DNA of 8,237 nucleotides from Accumulibacter sp. (lineage in GTDB: Bacteria > Pseudomonadota > Gammaproteobacteria > Burkholderiales > Rhodocyclaceae): contig DPSD01000127.1 of assembly GCA_003538495.1 (NCBI GenBank), positions 575-8,811 on the forward strand, written 5' to 3'. Below are positions 1-5,916 of the stretch, in pieces. The notes under the pieces were generated by a model that saw only the letters and a list, made by a program, of their open reading frames with translations, made no database searches and was not told the DNA's origin. Numbering within the stretch: position 1 is the stretch's first letter; each line of letters begins with the position of its first letter. The position numbers and the translations under genes were made by a program.

Positions 1-1
1 C

Positions 2-199
2 ATGCCGAAGCTGCGCAACGACGTGACCCTGCTGCTGTCGAGCAAGAAAGCCTCGGAGCTGGTCACCATCAATGGCAAGCGTGCCTTGGCCGAGGAAATC
101 AAGGAGCAGATGAACGGCGTTCTGGATCCCGCCGGCAAGGGGAAGAAGCGTGACTCGCCGATCAAGGAAGTGCTGTTCACTTCCTTCATCATTCAGTGA
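2..199 (+). CDS. fliL: FliL, flagellar basal-body-associated protein (C-terminal part, 5' truncated by window edge)
   Basis: The visible 65 residues are the C-terminal part of FliL, the single-pass inner-membrane protein that sits around the stator near the basal body and supports motor torque. The diagnostic segments are PKLRNDVTLLLSSKKASEL (residues 2-20 of the visible part), a helix with AEEIKEQMNGVL, and the terminal strand VKEVLFTSFIVQ-type ending, here IKEVLFTSFIIQ. Between helix and last strand is a short basic linker (DPAGKGKKRDSP). The ATG at the left edge is almost certainly an internal methionine, because FliL proteins are normally about twice this long and the membrane anchor is missing; the true start lies outside the window. 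fliM starts 6 bp after the stop, which fits the usual fliLMNOPQR operon. Identity rests on family resemblance plus gene order. Confidence 0.93.
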   Translation: MPKLRNDVTLLLSSKKASELVTINGKRALAEEIKEQMNGVLDPAGKGKKRDSPIKEVLFTSFIIQ

Positions 200-205
200 A
201 CGACC

Positions 206-1210
206 ATGAGCGCCGATTTCCTCTCTCAGGATGAAGTCGACGCCCTGCTCAAGGGCGTTAGTGGCGAGGCCGACGAACCGGAGCCGGTTGAGGAGACTGC
301 TGGCGGAGCGCGTCCTTACAACCTCGGAACGCAAGAGCGAATCGTCCGCGGGCGCATGCCCACCCTCGAGCTGGTCAATGAGCGCTTTGCTCGTTACCTG
401 CGTATCGGCCTCTTCAACTACATGCATCGCGCCACCGAGATCTCGGTGGGCGCCATACGAGTCCAGAAGTACAGCGAGTTCACCCGCAACCTGGTGGTAC
501 CAACCAACCTCAATCTGGTCTCGGCCAAGTCGCTGCGCGGCACCGCCTTGTTCGTCTTCGACCCCAGCCTGGTATTTCTGGTGGTCGACAACATGTTCGG
601 TGGCGATGGTCGCTTTCACACCCGCGTCGAAGGCCGGGACTTCACGGCGACCGAACAAAGGATCATCCAGGGCCTGCTGGCGGTCGTGTTTACCGAATAC
701 TCGCGCTCCTGGAAGCCGGTATATGAGATGACTTTCGAGTACATCCGGTCGGAGATGAATTCGCAATTCGCGAACATCGCGACGCCGTCCGAAATCGTCA
801 TCTCGACGACTTTTTCACTGGAATTCGGCGGCTCGAGCGCAGACATGCACATCTGTTTCCCGTACTCGATGATCGAACCGATCCGTGACCTCCTGTACAG
901 CGCCATGCAGAGTGATCAACTGTCAACCGACCGACGCTGGATCATCATGCTACGCAAACAACTGAAGAACGCCGAGGTGGAGATCACCGCCAAGCTGGCG
1001 ACCACCAGCGTCACGCTTCGCCAGATCCTGAAGATGAAGGTCGGCGATGTCATTCCGCTCGACATCCCCGAAAAAATTATCGCCATGGTCGACGATGTAC
1101 CGGTGATGGAATGCCGCTACGGACAGCAGGATGGGCAATACGCACTCAAGGTGGACCGCTTCATGACGGCCGACAACGAGGAAGCCCCAGCCGGAGAACG
1201 CAATGGATAA
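206..1210 (+). CDS. fliM: FliM, flagellar motor switch protein
   Basis: FliM is the middle layer of the cytoplasmic C-ring. It binds phosphorylated CheY and passes the signal to FliG to reverse rotation. The 334-residue product has the usual family length. The N-terminal CheY-P-binding peptide is clear (LSQDEVDALL, residues 6-15), followed by an acidic Glu/Pro-rich linker (about 20-35). The CheC-like middle domain spans about 40-235 and carries the FliG-contacting GGDGR loop at 132-136 and the conserved VEGRDFTATEQRII stretch (141-154). The C-terminal SPOA domain, which partners FliN, lies at about 250-322. The ATG at 206 puts the CheY peptide at the very N-terminus, as the family requires, so the start is secure even though no good Shine-Dalgarno sequence precedes it; translation is probably coupled to fliL, whose stop is 6 bp upstream. 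The 3' end overlaps fliN by 8 bp. Nothing looks broken. Confidence 0.98.
   Translation: MSADFLSQDEVDALLKGVSGEADEPEPVEETAGGARPYNLGTQERIVRGRMPTLELVNERFARYLRIGLFNYMHRATEISVGAIRVQKYSEFTRNLVVPTNLNLVSAKSLRGTALFVFDPSLVFLVVDNMFGGDGRFHTRVEGRDFTATEQRIIQGLLAVVFTEYSRSWKPVYEMTFEYIRSEMNSQFANIATPSEIVISTTFSLEFGGSSADMHICFPYSMIEPIRDLLYSAMQSDQLSTDRRWIIMLRKQLKNAEVEITAKLATTSVTLRQILKMKVGDVIPLDIPEKIIAMVDDVPVMECRYGQQDGQYALKVDRFMTADNEEAPAGERNG
1193..1197 (+). promoter_or_regulatory. Ribosome binding site for fliN, inside the fliM 3' end
   Basis: GGAGA lies 5 bp before the fliN ATG at 1203 and is embedded in the last codons of fliM. It fixes the fliN start at 1203 and supports the 8-bp gene overlap, which implies coupled translation of the two C-ring subunits. 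Confidence 0.65.
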
Positions 1211-1634
1211 AGAAGACGATTTCGCGACCGCCGCTGACGACAGCAGCGCCGACGACGACTGGGCGGCGGCGATGGCCGAACAGGCGATGGCCGAAGCAAC
1301 GCCCGCGGCCGGCGCGCAGACCGCGAACATTTTCCCTAGTTTCAACGACCCCGGCAACAAGTCATCGCTGATCAACGAGTTGGACATGATCCTGGATATC
1401 CCGGTCCAGATCGCCGTCGAACTCGGCCGCACCAAGATCACGATCAAGAATCTCCTGCAACTGGCCCACGGCTCGGTCGTTGAACTCGACGCGATGGCTG
1501 GCGAACCGATGAGCGTTTTTGTCAATGGCACGCTGATCGCCCAGGGCGAGGTGGTGGTGGTCAACGACAAGTTCGGGATTCGTCTGACCGATATCATTAC
1601 CCCCTCCGAGCGGGCTCGCAAGATCGGCCATTGA
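1203..1634 (+). CDS. fliN: FliN, flagellar motor switch / C-ring protein
   Basis: FliN forms the membrane-distal ring of the C-ring with the FliM C-terminus and docks the FliH-FliI export ATPase complex. The product is 143 residues, close to the enteric length. The N-terminal part (1-45) is low-complexity, acidic and alanine-rich (DD, DDD and AMAEQAMAEA), typical of the variable FliN tail. The SPOA domain occupies about 57-132, beginning with LDMILDIPVQIAVELGRTK and containing the family-typical VNGTLIAQGEVVVVNDKFG (108-125) followed by IRLTDII. The ATG at 1203 has GGAGA just upstream and overlaps the fliM stop by 8 bp. There is no CheC-type active motif, so this is short FliN and not FliY. 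A 112-bp gap follows before fliO, unusually long for this operon. Confidence 0.98.
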   Translation: MDKEDDFATAADDSSADDDWAAAMAEQAMAEATPAAGAQTANIFPSFNDPGNKSSLINELDMILDIPVQIAVELGRTKITIKNLLQLAHGSVVELDAMAGEPMSVFVNGTLIAQGEVVVVNDKFGIRLTDIITPSERARKIGH

Positions 1635-1687
1635 GCTGCCCTGCGGTCCAGGAATCCGCCCGCGGCCCGTTCGACCCGCTCGGACGT

Positions 1688-1715
1688 TTGATCTTCCTCG
1701 CGCTTGCTTTAAGAT
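1688..1715 (+). promoter_or_regulatory. Possible weak sigma70-like promoter in the fliN-fliO gap
   Basis: Within the 112-bp gap, TTGATC (1688-1693) and TAAGAT (1710-1715) are separated by 16 bp; each matches 4 of 6 consensus positions. A start near 1722 would give a leader of about 25 nt before the fliO TTG. This is only a pattern match in GC-rich DNA, and the rest of the operon shows no need for an internal promoter. Confidence 0.22.
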
Positions 1716-1720
1716 AGCGA

Positions 1721-1737
1721 CCAGCCCACAGAGCTGG
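1721..1737 (+). other. Small hairpin just upstream of the fliO start
   Basis: CCAGC (1721-1725) and GCTGG (1733-1737) form a 5-bp perfect stem with a 7-nt loop, ending 9 bp before the proposed TTG start of fliO. It has no U-tract, so it is not a terminator. It occupies the place where a Shine-Dalgarno sequence would be expected. The stem is short and could be chance. Confidence 0.35.
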
Positions 1738-1746
1738 CCCATTCTC

Positions 1747-2199
1747 TTGCGTCGACACCTCGAATCCATCGGTTCCCGTCCTGCACGTAGCGCGTGCGGT
1801 CTACTGTGCGCCCTATTTTCGAGCAGCGCCGCGACGCAGGCCGCGGTCATCGAAACACCCGGCGTGTCGGCGGCGGCAATGCTGCAGACCGTTCTCGCGC
1901 TGGCGCTGGTGGTCGCAATCCTGTTTCTTGCCGCGTACTTTCTGCGCAAACTCAATGGTGGCCGTGGCTTCGGCAGCAGCGGCCCGCTGCGCGTCGTCGG
2001 CGGCTTGATGATCGGCACCAGGGAACGCATCGTTCTCGTCGAGATCGAGGATACCTGGATCGTCGTCGGCCTGGTTCCGGGCCAGATCCGGACCCTGCAC
2101 ACGCTGCCGAAGGGCGATCTGCCACGAACCGGCGACAGCGAGCGGACTTTCGCCCAGTGGCTGAAACAGATTGCCGAGCGGAAGAATGAAGGCAGTTAG
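1747..2199 (+). CDS. fliO: FliO, flagellar export gate assembly protein (probable TTG start)
   Basis: FliO is a small inner-membrane protein that helps assemble the FliP ring of the flagellar type III export gate. From TTG 1747 the product is 150 residues: a possible signal peptide (basic residues at 2-14, short hydrophobic stretch about 15-28, ending ATQA near residue 32), a periplasmic spacer, one transmembrane helix at about 45-66 ([21 protein letters not shown]), and a cytoplasmic domain. The FliO signature is at 83-122, with [18 protein letters not shown], then [11 protein letters not shown]. The start is uncertain. The frame is open back into fliN but has no ATG, GTG or TTG upstream of 1747; downstream choices are GTG 1864 and ATG 1879, which would remove the leader but keep the transmembrane helix. 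I prefer TTG 1747 because of the leader-like sequence. No good ribosome binding site is visible. The 3' end overlaps fliP by 14 bp. FliO is the least conserved gate component; identity rests on domain pattern and position. Confidence 0.9.
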   Translation: MRRHLESIGSRPARSACGLLCALFSSSAATQAAVIETPGVSAAAMLQTVLALALVVAILFLAAYFLRKLNGGRGFGSSGPLRVVGGLMIGTRERIVLVEIEDTWIVVGLVPGQIRTLHTLPKGDLPRTGDSERTFAQWLKQIAERKNEGS

Positions 2200-2938
2200 G
2201 CTGGCCGGCTGCCTGCTCGTGCTCGCCTTGCTCGCTCCCCTTGCGGCCTGGGCGCAGGCTGGCGGCTTGCCGGCGCTGACCAGCACCCCCGGCGCGGGCG
2301 GCAGTCAGACCTACACGCTGTCGATTCAGACGCTGCTGACGCTGACGGCGCTGACCTTCATCCCGGCAGCGCTGCTGATGATGACCAGCTTCACGCGCAT
2401 CATCATCGTCCTTTCGCTGCTGCGACACGCGCTGGGCACGCAGACCTCGCCGCCCAACCAGGTACTGGTCGGCCTGTCGCTGTTCCTGACCTTCTTCATC
2501 ATGGCGCCGGTGCTCGACAGCATTTACAGCGAGGCCTATCTGCCCCTGTCGGAAAACAGGATTACCTACCTTCAGGCGATCGAGCGCGGCGCCGTGCCGC
2601 TGCGCAAGTTCATGCTCAAGCAAACCCGCGAATCGGATATCGCCCTCTTCGCGCGGATGGCCAACGCGCCCCGCTTCGCGTCCGCCGACGACATTCCGAT
2701 GCGTCTGCTGATCCCCGCTTTCGTGACCAGCGAGTTGAAGACGGGCTTTCAGATCGGCTTCATCATCTTCATCCCCTTCCTGATCGTCGACATGGTCGTC
2801 GCCAGCGTCCTGATGTCGATGGGCATGATGATGATGTCGCCGGTGATGATTGCCCTGCCCTTCAAGCTGATGCTGTTCGTGCTGGTCGATGGCTGGCATC
2901 TGATCCTCGGCTCCCTGGTGGCGAGCTTTGGCACATGA
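2186..2938 (+). CDS. fliP: FliP, flagellar type III export gate protein
   Basis: FliP forms the pentameric core of the FliP5Q4R1 export gate in the inner membrane. The 250-residue product is of family length. It has a cleavable signal peptide (KAVR n-region, hydrophobic 7-22, cut near AWAQA at 21-25), as is typical of FliP. Family signatures are strong: [20 protein letters not shown] (65-84), then [23 protein letters not shown] (86-108), [17 protein letters not shown] (176-192), [20 protein letters not shown] (195-214), and the methionine-rich MGMMMMSP loop (212-219) that corresponds to the gating M-gasket. Membrane segments lie near 45-66, 92-110, 186-210 and 217-245. I chose ATG 2186; an in-frame TTG at 2171 would only add five residues before the basic n-region. 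The start overlaps fliO by 14 bp and the stop overlaps fliQ by 4 bp, so translation is probably coupled. Confidence 0.98.
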   Translation: MKAVRLAGCLLVLALLAPLAAWAQAGGLPALTSTPGAGGSQTYTLSIQTLLTLTALTFIPAALLMMTSFTRIIIVLSLLRHALGTQTSPPNQVLVGLSLFLTFFIMAPVLDSIYSEAYLPLSENRITYLQAIERGAVPLRKFMLKQTRESDIALFARMANAPRFASADDIPMRLLIPAFVTSELKTGFQIGFIIFIPFLIVDMVVASVLMSMGMMMMSPVMIALPFKLMLFVLVDGWHLILGSLVASFGT

Positions 2939-3204
2939 CGCCCGAACTGGTCATGGATGTCGGGCGGCAAGCGGTCGAGATGACCTTGCTGCTGTCCGGG
3001 CCCCTGCTGCTGGCGGCGCTGCTGATCGGTCTGGTCGTCAGCATCTTTCAGGCGGCGACCCAGATCAACGAGCAGACTCTCTCCTTCATTCCCAAGCTGG
3101 TGGGCGTATTCCTGACCCTTCTGCTGGCCGGCCCGTGGATGCTCGAGATGATGGTCGAATACGTCAGGCGACTGTTTGAAAGCATCCCGCTGCTGGTTGG
3201 CTAA
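2935..3204 (+). CDS. fliQ: FliQ, flagellar type III export gate protein
   Basis: FliQ is a small two-helix inner-membrane protein that packs around the FliP/FliR core of the export gate. The product is 89 residues, the same as in enterics. Helices lie at about 16-38 and 53-73, joined by the highly conserved loop [19 protein letters not shown] (36-54). The N-terminus ([13 protein letters not shown]) is also typical. The ATG shares ATGA with the fliP stop (4-bp overlap), indicating translational coupling. fliR follows after 15 bp. No anomalies are seen. Confidence 0.98.
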   Translation: MTPELVMDVGRQAVEMTLLLSGPLLLAALLIGLVVSIFQAATQINEQTLSFIPKLVGVFLTLLLAGPWMLEMMVEYVRRLFESIPLLVG

Positions 3205-3219
3205 GCGAACGAACGAGCG

Positions 3220-4005
3220 ATGATCAGCCTGACGGCGGCGGAGATCAATGCCTGGGTGGTGGCGTTTTTCTTCCCGCTGGCGCGGGTTCTGGCGGTTCTG
3301 GTCAGCGCGCCGCCGTTCAGCAATCCGGCTCTTCCGGTACGCGTCCGGCTGATCCTCGGACTGGCGATCACCCTCGCCATTTCACCGATCCTGCCAGCGA
3401 TGCCGGCGATCGACCCGGCGTCGGCAGCGGGCCTGCTGCTCCTGGCCCAGCAACTGACCATCGGATTCGCCATGGGTTTCGCGGTACGGCTGGTGTTCAG
3501 CGCGGTTGACCTGGCGGGGACCATGATCGGCCTGCAGATGGGTCTTGGTTTTGCCACCTCGTACGATCCGCAGAGCGCCGGCCAGACGCCAGTTATTTCC
3601 GAGTTCGTCGGACTCGTGGCGCTGCTGGCATTCATGGCCATCAACGGCCACCTGATGCTGATCGCCACCCTGACCCACAGCTTCACCGCCTTGCCCGTCG
3701 GCGGCACGCAGCTGGCATCCGGGAGCTGGTGGAACCTGAGCAGTGCGGCGGCGATCATCTTCTCCTCCGGCTTGCTGCTGGCGCTGCCAATCCTGGCCGC
3801 GCTGCTGGTCACCAACCTGGCCCTGGCCATCCTGAGCCGTGCCGCGCCGCAACTCAACCTGATCGTGATCGGCTTTCCGCTGACCATCACCCTGGGCTTC
3901 GTCGCCCTGATGGTTGCCCTGCCGTACCTGAGCGTACCTCTGCAGCAGCTGTTCGAATACGGCCTCGAGTCGATGCTCGGAAACTTCTCGCCAGCGCCGC
4001 CTTAA
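3220..4005 (+). CDS. fliR: FliR, flagellar type III export gate protein
   Basis: FliR is the single-copy subunit that completes the helical FliP5Q4R1 export gate. The 261 residues match the usual length. Several hydrophobic segments are seen (about 12-30, 42-60, 68-92, 127-150, 172-204 and 213-236). Family motifs include AGTMIGLQMGLGFATSYDPQ (99-118), then SAGQTPVISEF (119-129), NGHLMLI (142-148) and LSRAAPQLNLIVIGFPLTI (205-223). The ATG at 3220 gives the expected N-terminus; the 15-bp spacer from fliQ contains a GAAC duplication and only a weak GAG as ribosome binding site. The protein ends without the FlhB fusion seen in some bacteria. The TAA stop lies within CCTTAAGG and overlaps the stop of the opposite-strand lipoprotein gene by 4 bp, so this is the end of the fli operon. 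Confidence 0.98.
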   Translation: MISLTAAEINAWVVAFFFPLARVLAVLVSAPPFSNPALPVRVRLILGLAITLAISPILPAMPAIDPASAAGLLLLAQQLTIGFAMGFAVRLVFSAVDLAGTMIGLQMGLGFATSYDPQSAGQTPVISEFVGLVALLAFMAINGHLMLIATLTHSFTALPVGGTQLASGSWWNLSSAAAIIFSSGLLLALPILAALLVTNLALAILSRAAPQLNLIVIGFPLTITLGFVALMVALPYLSVPLQQLFEYGLESMLGNFSPAPP

Positions 4006-4007
4006 GG
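4000..4007. other. Convergent gene junction with shared palindromic stop
   Basis: The perfect palindrome CCTTAAGG carries TAA for fliR on the plus strand (4003-4005) and TAA for the lipoprotein gene on the minus strand (4004-4002). The two genes therefore overlap by 4 bp and there is no intergenic DNA between the converging operons. No GC-rich stem followed by a U-run is visible on either strand nearby, so termination must be Rho-dependent, lie further on inside the opposing gene, or be absent. Confidence 0.9.
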
Positions 4008-4559
4008 TTGCCCGTCAGGGTCCGCGCGGACCAGCCGAAACATGCCTTCCGCAAAACGATGGGTGAATGGCGTACTCGATTCGATCCCCTCCGAGTAATC
4101 GAGGATCCGGTAGCCAAGAAAACCCAATTGACGCTGCAACTGCAGTGCCCGCCGCCTGAGAATCAAGCCCGATTCGCCGTCGCCGCCAACGCGGAAGCTC
4201 TTGGCGCGCATCGAAAGCAGGTAGGTGTCCGTAGCGACGACCCTTTCCTCAATGGTCCAGTTGGGCGCCAGCGGGTCGTAGATGACATAGGCGGCGACTG
4301 CCGCGGCAGCGGCCAGACCAAGATTGGCGGCCGGACCGGTGTAGTCGTCGGCCGCGTAGCCGACCGCGCCAGCCAGGGCGATACCCTTGACCGGCTCGAT
4401 GGCGAGCGTCGGATCAGGCGGCTGCCCGTACCTGTACGCGGGGCCGCCGGCATCGGCGTGCTGCCGCTCGTCCCGGCTGCCCATGGCACAGGCCGCCAGC
4501 AGGGCGACCAGTGCGCAGGCGCCGACGCCGCGCTTCGCGATCATTGCCAACGTAACCAT
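4002..4559 (-). CDS. Uncharacterised predicted lipoprotein downstream of flgL
   Basis: I do not recognise this 185-residue protein. It has a convincing type II signal peptide: basic KRG at 9-11, hydrophobic ALVALLAAC, with lipobox LAAC and lipidated Cys24. The +2 residue is Ala, which by the usual enterobacterial rule favours the outer membrane. A charged, flexible stretch (28-58) leads into an Ala/Gly-rich helix-prone region (59-93), interrupted by DDYTGP, which could be membrane-associated. The rest (about 94-177) looks like a compact beta-alpha-beta domain: YDPLAPNWTIEE, a strand TYLLSMRAKSFRVGGDGES, a basic helix ILRRRALQLQRQLGF, and strands GYRILDYSEGIESSTPF and MFRLV. The RAxxLQxxxGxxGYxI pattern resembles small proteobacterial lipoproteins such as the CC0125/CC1285 type, an inference only. 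The start could also be ATG 4544 (Met6), which keeps the signal peptide. It lies 9 bp after flgL on the same strand, so is probably co-transcribed with flgKL. A flagellar role is guessed from position. Confidence 0.85.
   Translation of the reverse strand: MVTLAMIAKRGVGACALVALLAACAMGSRDERQHADAGGPAYRYGQPPDPTLAIEPVKGIALAGAVGYAADDYTGPAANLGLAAAAAVAAYVIYDPLAPNWTIEERVVATDTYLLSMRAKSFRVGGDGESGLILRRRALQLQRQLGFLGYRILDYSEGIESSTPFTHRFAEGMFRLVRADPDGQP
4019..4032. repeat. 14-bp perfect palindrome near the convergent junction
   Basis: GGTCCGCGCGGACC is self-complementary over its whole length and lies 14 bp past the fliR stop, within the last codons of the lipoprotein gene (coding RADP on the minus strand). 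As RNA it could fold into a 5-bp stem with a GCGC loop on either strand, but no U-tract follows. It may be a weak structure at the fli transcript end or simply a product of GC-rich coding sequence. Confidence 0.4.
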
Positions 4560-4568
4560 CTTCGCCAG

Positions 4569-5903
4569 TCAAAGGTAGTTGAAGAGGCTCAGGCCGCTGA
4601 TCGTGACAAAAGACTTCTGCGCCGCTTCGAGACCGAGCTGCTGCCTGGTGAAGTCGGAAATGGCTTTCGCGTAATCGAGATCCTGAAGCGCCGACAAGGT
4701 CTGCTGGTACTGGACATCGAGCGCCGCGGAGTTGTTGCTCAGGCTGTCCAGCTCCTGCAGGTGCGCGCCGACCGTCGATTGAACGCGACTGACGTTGAGC
4801 AGCACCTGGTCGAGGTTGGTCAAGTGCGCCGACAACTGTCCGGAGAACTCGGTCCTGGCCGCGCCCGAAGCCAGCGGCGAACGCAGCAGGCCGATCAGTT
4901 CGTCGATGGTCTGAAACGCGCTTTTGTTGACGCTCGGCTTGATCGTGAACGTGTCACCCGCGGCCGGCTGCCCGCTGATCACCACTTGCGCACCAAAGTC
5001 GATCGCCGGCACCGTGGTGACCAGCGGAATCGCCTGCCCGGGCACGAATGGCACCAACTCACCGACGGCCTTCGGTGGCAACGGCGCACTCGGCGCGGCC
5101 GGCGTAGACGCATCGAACAACTGGTAACTGCTGCTCCCGGCCGCAGACGAAAAAACGATCTGCAGACTGTGATTGCTGCTCCCCTGCCAGGGAAAGGCCG
5201 TGTTCAGCGCGTTCTGCCACTTCTGGTTATCGACCACCGAACCTGCCTCGACGATCCCGCTTCCCTGGTTGGCGAAGCCGCTGCCACTACCGCCGGCGGC
5301 GGTCGAAAAACTGCCGTTTCCCTCCCGGATGTTCATGAACAGGTCGCTGCCGGCGATGGTGCTGGCCATCCGCTGAGACGACGTCACCTGCAGCAGGTGC
5401 TGGCCATCGTCACCGAAGTAGGCCACCGACGACGGCTCCCCCGGTGCGGCCGCAGCGGTCCGCGCGAAAGGCGTCGTCCCGCTCTGGTAGCCCGAAAAAA
5501 GGTAATTCCCGTCGGCGCCTCGGCTATTGGCAATCCCCAGCATCTGGTCAAGGCGTGCCTCGAGCTCGCTGGCAATCGCCTGCCGATCACTGTCCCCGAG
5601 TACGGTATTACCGGCCTGGACGACCCGGCTGCGGACGCCCTGCAGGACATCGCTCAAAGCGCTCAGCTGACTATCAACCAGGCCAAGCCGGTCACTGGCG
5701 TTGTTCTGATTGCGCGCGTACTGCGAATTCGCGTCCTGGGCCTGGGTGACCAGCAGGGCTCTGGCAGAGGCCACCGGATCGTCCGCCGGGGTCAGCATCC
5801 GACGGCCGCTGGCCATCTGATTCTGCGACTTCACCAGCTGACTCTGGTTACGCTCCATGCCCCGCATTGCAGAATCGTAGATTTGACTGGTACTGATACG
5901 CAT
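4569..5903 (-). CDS. flgL: FlgL (HAP3), hook-filament junction protein 2
   Basis: FlgL is a secreted flagellin-like protein that joins the FlgK ring at the hook tip to the filament. The product is 444 residues, longer than the enteric form but similar to the long form of Pseudomonas-type flagella. The N-terminal flagellin-like D0/D1 region covers 1-140: MRISTSQIYDSAMRGM, LTPADDPVASARALL (37-51), and DGNYLFSGYQ at 131-140. The central exposed domain (about 141-330) is rich in Gly, Ser, Ala and Pro, and ends with GDTFTIKP (316-323). The C-terminal flagellin-like helix pair is at 335-444, with LDYAKAISDFTRQQLGLEAA (409-428) and the hydrophobic ending typical of FlgL. As expected for export substrates there is no signal peptide. 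AAGGAG (5910-5915) lies 6 bp before the ATG, so the start is secure. It follows flgK after 13 bp and precedes the lipoprotein gene by 9 bp. Confidence 0.97.
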   Translation of the reverse strand: MRISTSQIYDSAMRGMERNQSQLVKSQNQMASGRRMLTPADDPVASARALLVTQAQDANSQYARNQNNASDRLGLVDSQLSALSDVLQGVRSRVVQAGNTVLGDSDRQAIASELEARLDQMLGIANSRGADGNYLFSGYQSGTTPFARTAAAAPGEPSSVAYFGDDGQHLLQVTSSQRMASTIAGSDLFMNIREGNGSFSTAAGGSGSGFANQGSGIVEAGSVVDNQKWQNALNTAFPWQGSSNHSLQIVFSSAAGSSSYQLFDASTPAAPSAPLPPKAVGELVPFVPGQAIPLVTTVPAIDFGAQVVISGQPAAGDTFTIKPSVNKSAFQTIDELIGLLRSPLASGAARTEFSGQLSAHLTNLDQVLLNVSRVQSTVGAHLQELDSLSNNSAALDVQYQQTLSALQDLDYAKAISDFTRQQLGLEAAQKSFVTISGLSLFNYL

Positions 5904-5909
5904 CTGAGT

Positions 5910-5915
5910 CTCCTT
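5910..5915 (-). promoter_or_regulatory. Strong ribosome binding site for flgL
   Basis: On the minus strand AAGGAG lies 6 bp before the flgL ATG and starts 1 bp after the flgK stop codon. It is the best Shine-Dalgarno match in the window, fixes the flgL start, and suggests flgL is translated efficiently and independently of flgK. Confidence 0.85.
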
Positions 5916-5916
5916 G

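Noticed and set aside
1735..1750. TGGCCC followed by TTGC, resembling a sigma54 promoter before fliO
   Set aside because: The GG to GC distance is one base too long for the -24/-12 arrangement, and the -12 element would coincide with the proposed start codon.
2171..2185. TTG 2171 as the start of fliP
   Set aside because: ATG 2186 is a better start codon and gives a standard signal peptide of usual length; the extra residues add nothing typical of the family.
1952..2899. A 315-codon minus-strand frame with many His residues opposite fliO/fliP
   Set aside because: The His runs are reverse complements of the Met/Asp codon runs of FliP; there is no independent coding signal.
3205..3219. GAACGAAC short tandem duplication between fliQ and fliR
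   Set aside because: Only two 4-bp copies; too small to mean anything beyond chance.
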